From assembly GCA_034696485.1 (NCBI GenBank), contig JAQIWT010000619.1, positions 1 through 17,085 on the forward strand: a DNA stretch of 17,085 nt, read 5' to 3'. The notes below the pieces were generated by a model. It was given only the letters and a program-made list of their open reading frames with translations. It searched no databases and was not told where the DNA came from. Source of the stretch: Isohypsibius dastychi (lineage: Eukaryota > Tardigrada > Eutardigrada > Parachela > Isohypsibiidae). Shown piece by piece: positions 14,014 through 17,085 of this stretch. Position numbers and translations under genes: made by a program. Position 1 is the first letter of the stretch. Each line of letters begins with the position of its first letter.

Positions 14014-15737
14014 ATGAACGAAAGCACGGACAATAACTGTGACGAGGTACGATATACCAATAAATTATGAATTATATACCGGACTACTTATTTTGCAGAC
14101 CACGGCTTTGATCAACGAACTGGAAGACATGCGAAAAATGTGTGATAAATTATTGACAAATGACGATTTTTTGGAACTTTCTCAAGGAGATACGGATCCG
14201 CAGTCATTTTTCAGCAACGAAATAAATTTACTAAAGGTGGAATTATTCAGCTCATTATAAAACCGTTTTTCATATCGTCGCTTTCTAGGAGCAAATTTCT
14301 TTCCTGGCAAAAAGGATTTTGTTGCTGCATGATTCCCAAGAAGATCTCAGGGAGCAAGTGAGATGCTTGAAAGAAAATGCCGCTGAAAATCAGCGCTGTG
14401 TGGATTCTGAGAAGCTCTCGCTCCACGACGAACCGAAACTGCATAAAAATAACGTGACCCAATCACTGGATAGCGGATGTAACGTCAGCGGAAATAGTTC
14501 GACATATCCTCATCAGAACAATTTGGCCAACGATGATACTCTAAGTGCCGATGCTCTTTCCGACATTGTTGGACGATCCCACGGGAAAACGGTGGTTACG
14601 GATGAACGATTATTGAAGCAATTAATTCAAGCAGAAAACAACTTTGGGTGGGAACTTAATTATATACGATCCAGACTCTGCGTCACCAAAGAACCGGAAC
14701 GGTGAGTCCATTTCACAGAAACGAAATTACTCAAAATATTTTCAGTTGGCTAATTAGAAAATTTTAGACGTTGTAGAATCATCCAGAAAGTACTCTTTCA
14801 AAAACAATACACTCAAAAACTTCCGAGTGGAAATGAAAAATCAAAGCATTAAATATTTCAGATCATCGAAAACAAAGTTCGAAAATGTTCGGAAACATCA
14901 TTCGGCGTATTTAGAAGCTCTGGTGAGATTTATCGAAAAAACTGAGTTTGGGTACGCAACCTCAACGGATGACATATTCTACTCAATCAAGCTATACTGG
15001 ACGGAAGAGGTGAGGTTCCAACGCGACTGCTCACTTTCACAAAAGCTTTTGTTTTTACTCACAACCTAAGTACCTACATTTCACACGGCCGAAAACGCTT
15101 GACTGCTTACATATGGTGTCAAATTTCCCTCACTTTTCAAACAAGTTTTTCTAAGGACGTGATCGACACGTACTTGACCTTTCTAAGAGCCTACCGTGAA
15201 CCAGCTGCCCGGCTCTCCGAGAAAAATCTCCACACTGAAAAAGACCGGATATCCATCCAAAATTTCTATGGAATCTTATGGCGACATCTTCATCACTCCA
15301 AAGCTTATTTTATGGTAAGAACCATTTCAAAGAAAATCAAATTTTTCGTTTCATTCTGATTCTTCCATTTTCAGGGCATCCGGGACGCTGCGTCATCACG
15401 GAACCGACACTTGGACGAAATAATCTCAGCAATCAGTTTCATGTTGAAGGTTCAGCAAGACTATCTACTCGAAGGAACATACAACCTTGATCCTCCCAAC
15501 CGAACGCCGGAAGAGCCAGAATACAGAGCTAACGAATTCAGAATCGGATTCACGGAATGCACATCGATAGAAATCCCCATTTCACTACCTGAATTTGAAA
15601 CTCCTGGTAAATTTTGTACGGGAAACAAGGAAACGTACGAGCTGAGGGCTGATTACTCATTTTCAAGAACGGAAGCGAAAACCGAGATCTATTCATGGTT
15701 CTCTCCAAACAAAGCCATGCAAACGAGGTTGAAATAA
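14014..15737 (+). CDS. Unrecognised 417-aa protein, coiled-coil N-terminal part
   Basis: Exons 14014-14046, 14099-14236, 14289-14701, 14862-15009, 15156-15314 and 15375-15737 join in phase across GT-AG introns of 52, 52, 160, 146 and 60 bp. ATG 14014 has A at -3 and is the only Met after an in-frame stop about 20 codons upstream. Residues about 12-90 show heptad-like Leu/Ile spacing (ALINELEDMRKMCDKLL, INLLKEQISFLAKRILLL) typical of a coiled coil. Residues about 90-160 are Ser/Asn/Asp-rich and probably disordered. From about 175 to 325 there are amphipathic helices (YLEALVRFIEKTEF, DVIDTYLTFLRAY, LDEIISAISFML). The tail is polar, and there is no signal peptide or membrane segment. It looks like an intracellular scaffold or a centrosome, cilium or kinetochore component, but I cannot place it in a family. 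The 160-bp intron is least certain, because alternative acceptors lie inside it. Confidence 0.78.
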
Positions 15738-15973
15738 ATTAAACAAATAAATTAAATTCAACACGCAAGCTTGGACACTTCAACCAGGCCTCGCTACTCT
15801 AGATATTAGCGCTAACTCAGAGTCCGTCTGACAAAACCAAGCTAAAACCATTGAATTTTAAAAAACTCGAAATCAAAAAAACAAAACAGAAAAAACGAGA
15901 CTCAACAGGTAATTACCTGATAGAGAGAAGGTAGAGCATGCTGAGAGAAAATTGCTGAAGACGTCGACCGGTT
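15738..15973. other. Convergent 3' flanks of the coiled-coil and DPF genes
   Basis: 236 bp between two facing stop codons, A-rich at 15860-15900. AATAAA at 15746-15751 follows the plus-strand stop closely. I see no clear hexamer for the DPF gene. Confidence 0.55.
15746..15751 (+). terminator. Candidate poly(A) signal AATAAA of the coiled-coil gene
   Basis: A canonical hexamer lies 8 bases after the TAA. A second copy overlaps the stop codon itself. Either would make the 3' UTR very short, in line with the compact genome. Confidence 0.45.
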
Positions 15974-17085
15974 TTACATGGATGGATTCCGTGGTGGCTC
16001 CATCTGCATCGGCATCTGGTAATGTTGCGGGTGCGGATTATTATTCATGTACGCAGCTCTTCGGGAAGCTTCCATTTCCATCTGGTATCTCGCAACCGCA
16101 TCCTGCTGTTTTTTCCTGTTGTACACCCGAGTCGCAGCTTCTTCGCCGTATTGGATCAAGCAAGGATCACAAGACCACGGTCCTTCCGGAGCGATATCCA
16201 GCGGCGGATTGACGCAATACCTAAAAACGTCCAAGTTATTGGAATATTTCAAGCAATCGATTTCGAGGAGAGAAAAACCAGGAAAATCATGCCCACATGT
16301 GATATCCGTTATCGCAGTCGTCGCAAAACAGAAGTTTCTCCTAAAAATACCACTAAAATTTCTATTTTTCCGAAGCCGATTACAGAAATGTCATCTCACG
16401 TCACTTCCGGCTTGATTGCACAACGAACATCGTTTGCACTCAATGCATTTCCAGGGGTACTGTCGAACCGATTCTCTTTGATTTTTAGAGAACGATAAAC
16501 ACGACGGATGTGCTGGAAAAGTCTGGCATCAAAACGGAACTAAGAGAGCGCGCAATGAACATACCCGAATGTCCACATCCGGCGCATGTAATGAGTTTCT
16601 CGCCACGAGGAGCAGGTTTGACCGTCGCTCGCTCTCCTTCGCAAAGGTCACAGTGCATCGTCCTACCATCCCGGTTAATCATCCGATCCGCAGGTTGATG
16701 TGTCTGATTTTGTGGTGGGACCGTCTTTGATACTGGCTGTGAATTTCTGCCGTTTGGGTGTTCTTTTGTGACATGATAAGTCAAGCCAGGTCTTGTTTTA
16801 TACGTCTGGATAAACAGAAAACCAAATTGCACTATAAGAGCATAGTCCTTGCTGCCCGCGTACCATCTGGCAGTAGTTACAAGAATATGGTTTTTCGCTC
16901 CCAGCAATTACAGAATAATCGATGTCTTTGCGAGCTTTTCCGGCCTGTAGAAAAAAGGTAATCAAATTTACAGGATAAAATCCGAAGTATTCTGCAGTGA
17001 ATACCTTTGATGGCTGTTTTGGCGTTTGAGGCTTTTTCTTTTTGGAAGGAGAACCTTCGTAATCCTCTTCATCAAATTCGAAATC
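15974..17085 (-). CDS. DPF/d4 (BAF45) family double-PHD-finger protein, C-terminal part (5' end outside window)
   Basis: Exons in order are 17085-17005, 16944-16864, 16805-16565, 16512-16400, 16340-16297 and 16220-15974 (stop 15976-15974). They join in phase over introns of 52-76 bp and give 268 visible residues. In order: an acidic stretch (DEEDYEG) before a Lys-rich one; a d4-type C2H2 finger (CNYC, then YKTRPGLTYHVTKEH, split by an intron); PHD1 from CDLC to CIEC, with CAGCGHSAHPSC inside; PHD2 from CSLC through CDDCDNGYHMYC to CDPC. All expected zinc ligands are present. The family (DPF1-3, Requiem, fly d4) sits in BAF/SWI-SNF remodelling complexes, and its tandem PHD reads acylated histone H3. 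After PHD2 there is a tail of about 60 residues rich in Met, Gln and Pro, which vertebrate DPF proteins lack. A residue at an exon junction is Ala where DPF2 has Gly (GHSGHPSC). Confidence 0.93.

Overview
The window is metazoan nuclear DNA from a compact, intron-rich genome. Genes are broken by GT-AG introns of mostly 52-65 bp, several with a TTTCAG or TTTTAG acceptor. The gene content is animal: RNA polymerase III, a TBC Rab-GAP, a d4/DPF chromatin reader, an insulin-like hormone. Fairly divergent proteins and tiny introns would suit a small ecdysozoan such as a nematode or tardigrade, but the sequence does not prove this and I name no species.

Layout, left to right. 1-678 (+): C-terminal end of a TBC1D15/17-type Rab-GAP. 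934-1588 (-): a three-exon gene for a 140-residue secreted peptide precursor that I do not recognise, with four mature cysteines (C-x11-C, later C-x8-C) and dibasic sites. 2190-7295 (-): complete 12-exon gene for the largest subunit of RNA polymerase III, about 1415 residues, with an open reading frame continuing upstream of the expected start. 8247-9024 (-): three coding exons of an IGF-like insulin precursor, with perfect insulin cysteine spacing, a short C domain and a long C-terminal extension. 9025-14013: about 5 kb without a convincing gene, holding one short ORF with a signal peptide and a few small hairpins. 14014-15737 (+): six-exon gene for an unrecognised 417-residue protein with a coiled-coil N-terminal part. 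15974-17085 (-): C-terminal part of a DPF/d4 (BAF45) protein with a C2H2 finger and tandem PHD fingers.

The genes do not form a pathway. Pol III, the Rab-GAP and DPF are housekeeping or chromatin proteins. The two hormone-like genes lie either side of the Pol III gene on the same strand. The most interesting point is the precursor at 934-1588. Its order (signal peptide, C-x11-C segment, KR, linker with a phase-1 intron, KR, C-x8-C segment) parallels an insulin B-C-A layout, but the CC pair of the A chain is missing. It is either a new peptide hormone or a strongly diverged insulin-superfamily member close to a canonical one.

All exon boundaries were set by eye from reading frame, splice dinucleotides, phase and remembered family conservation. 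No search or computation was run.
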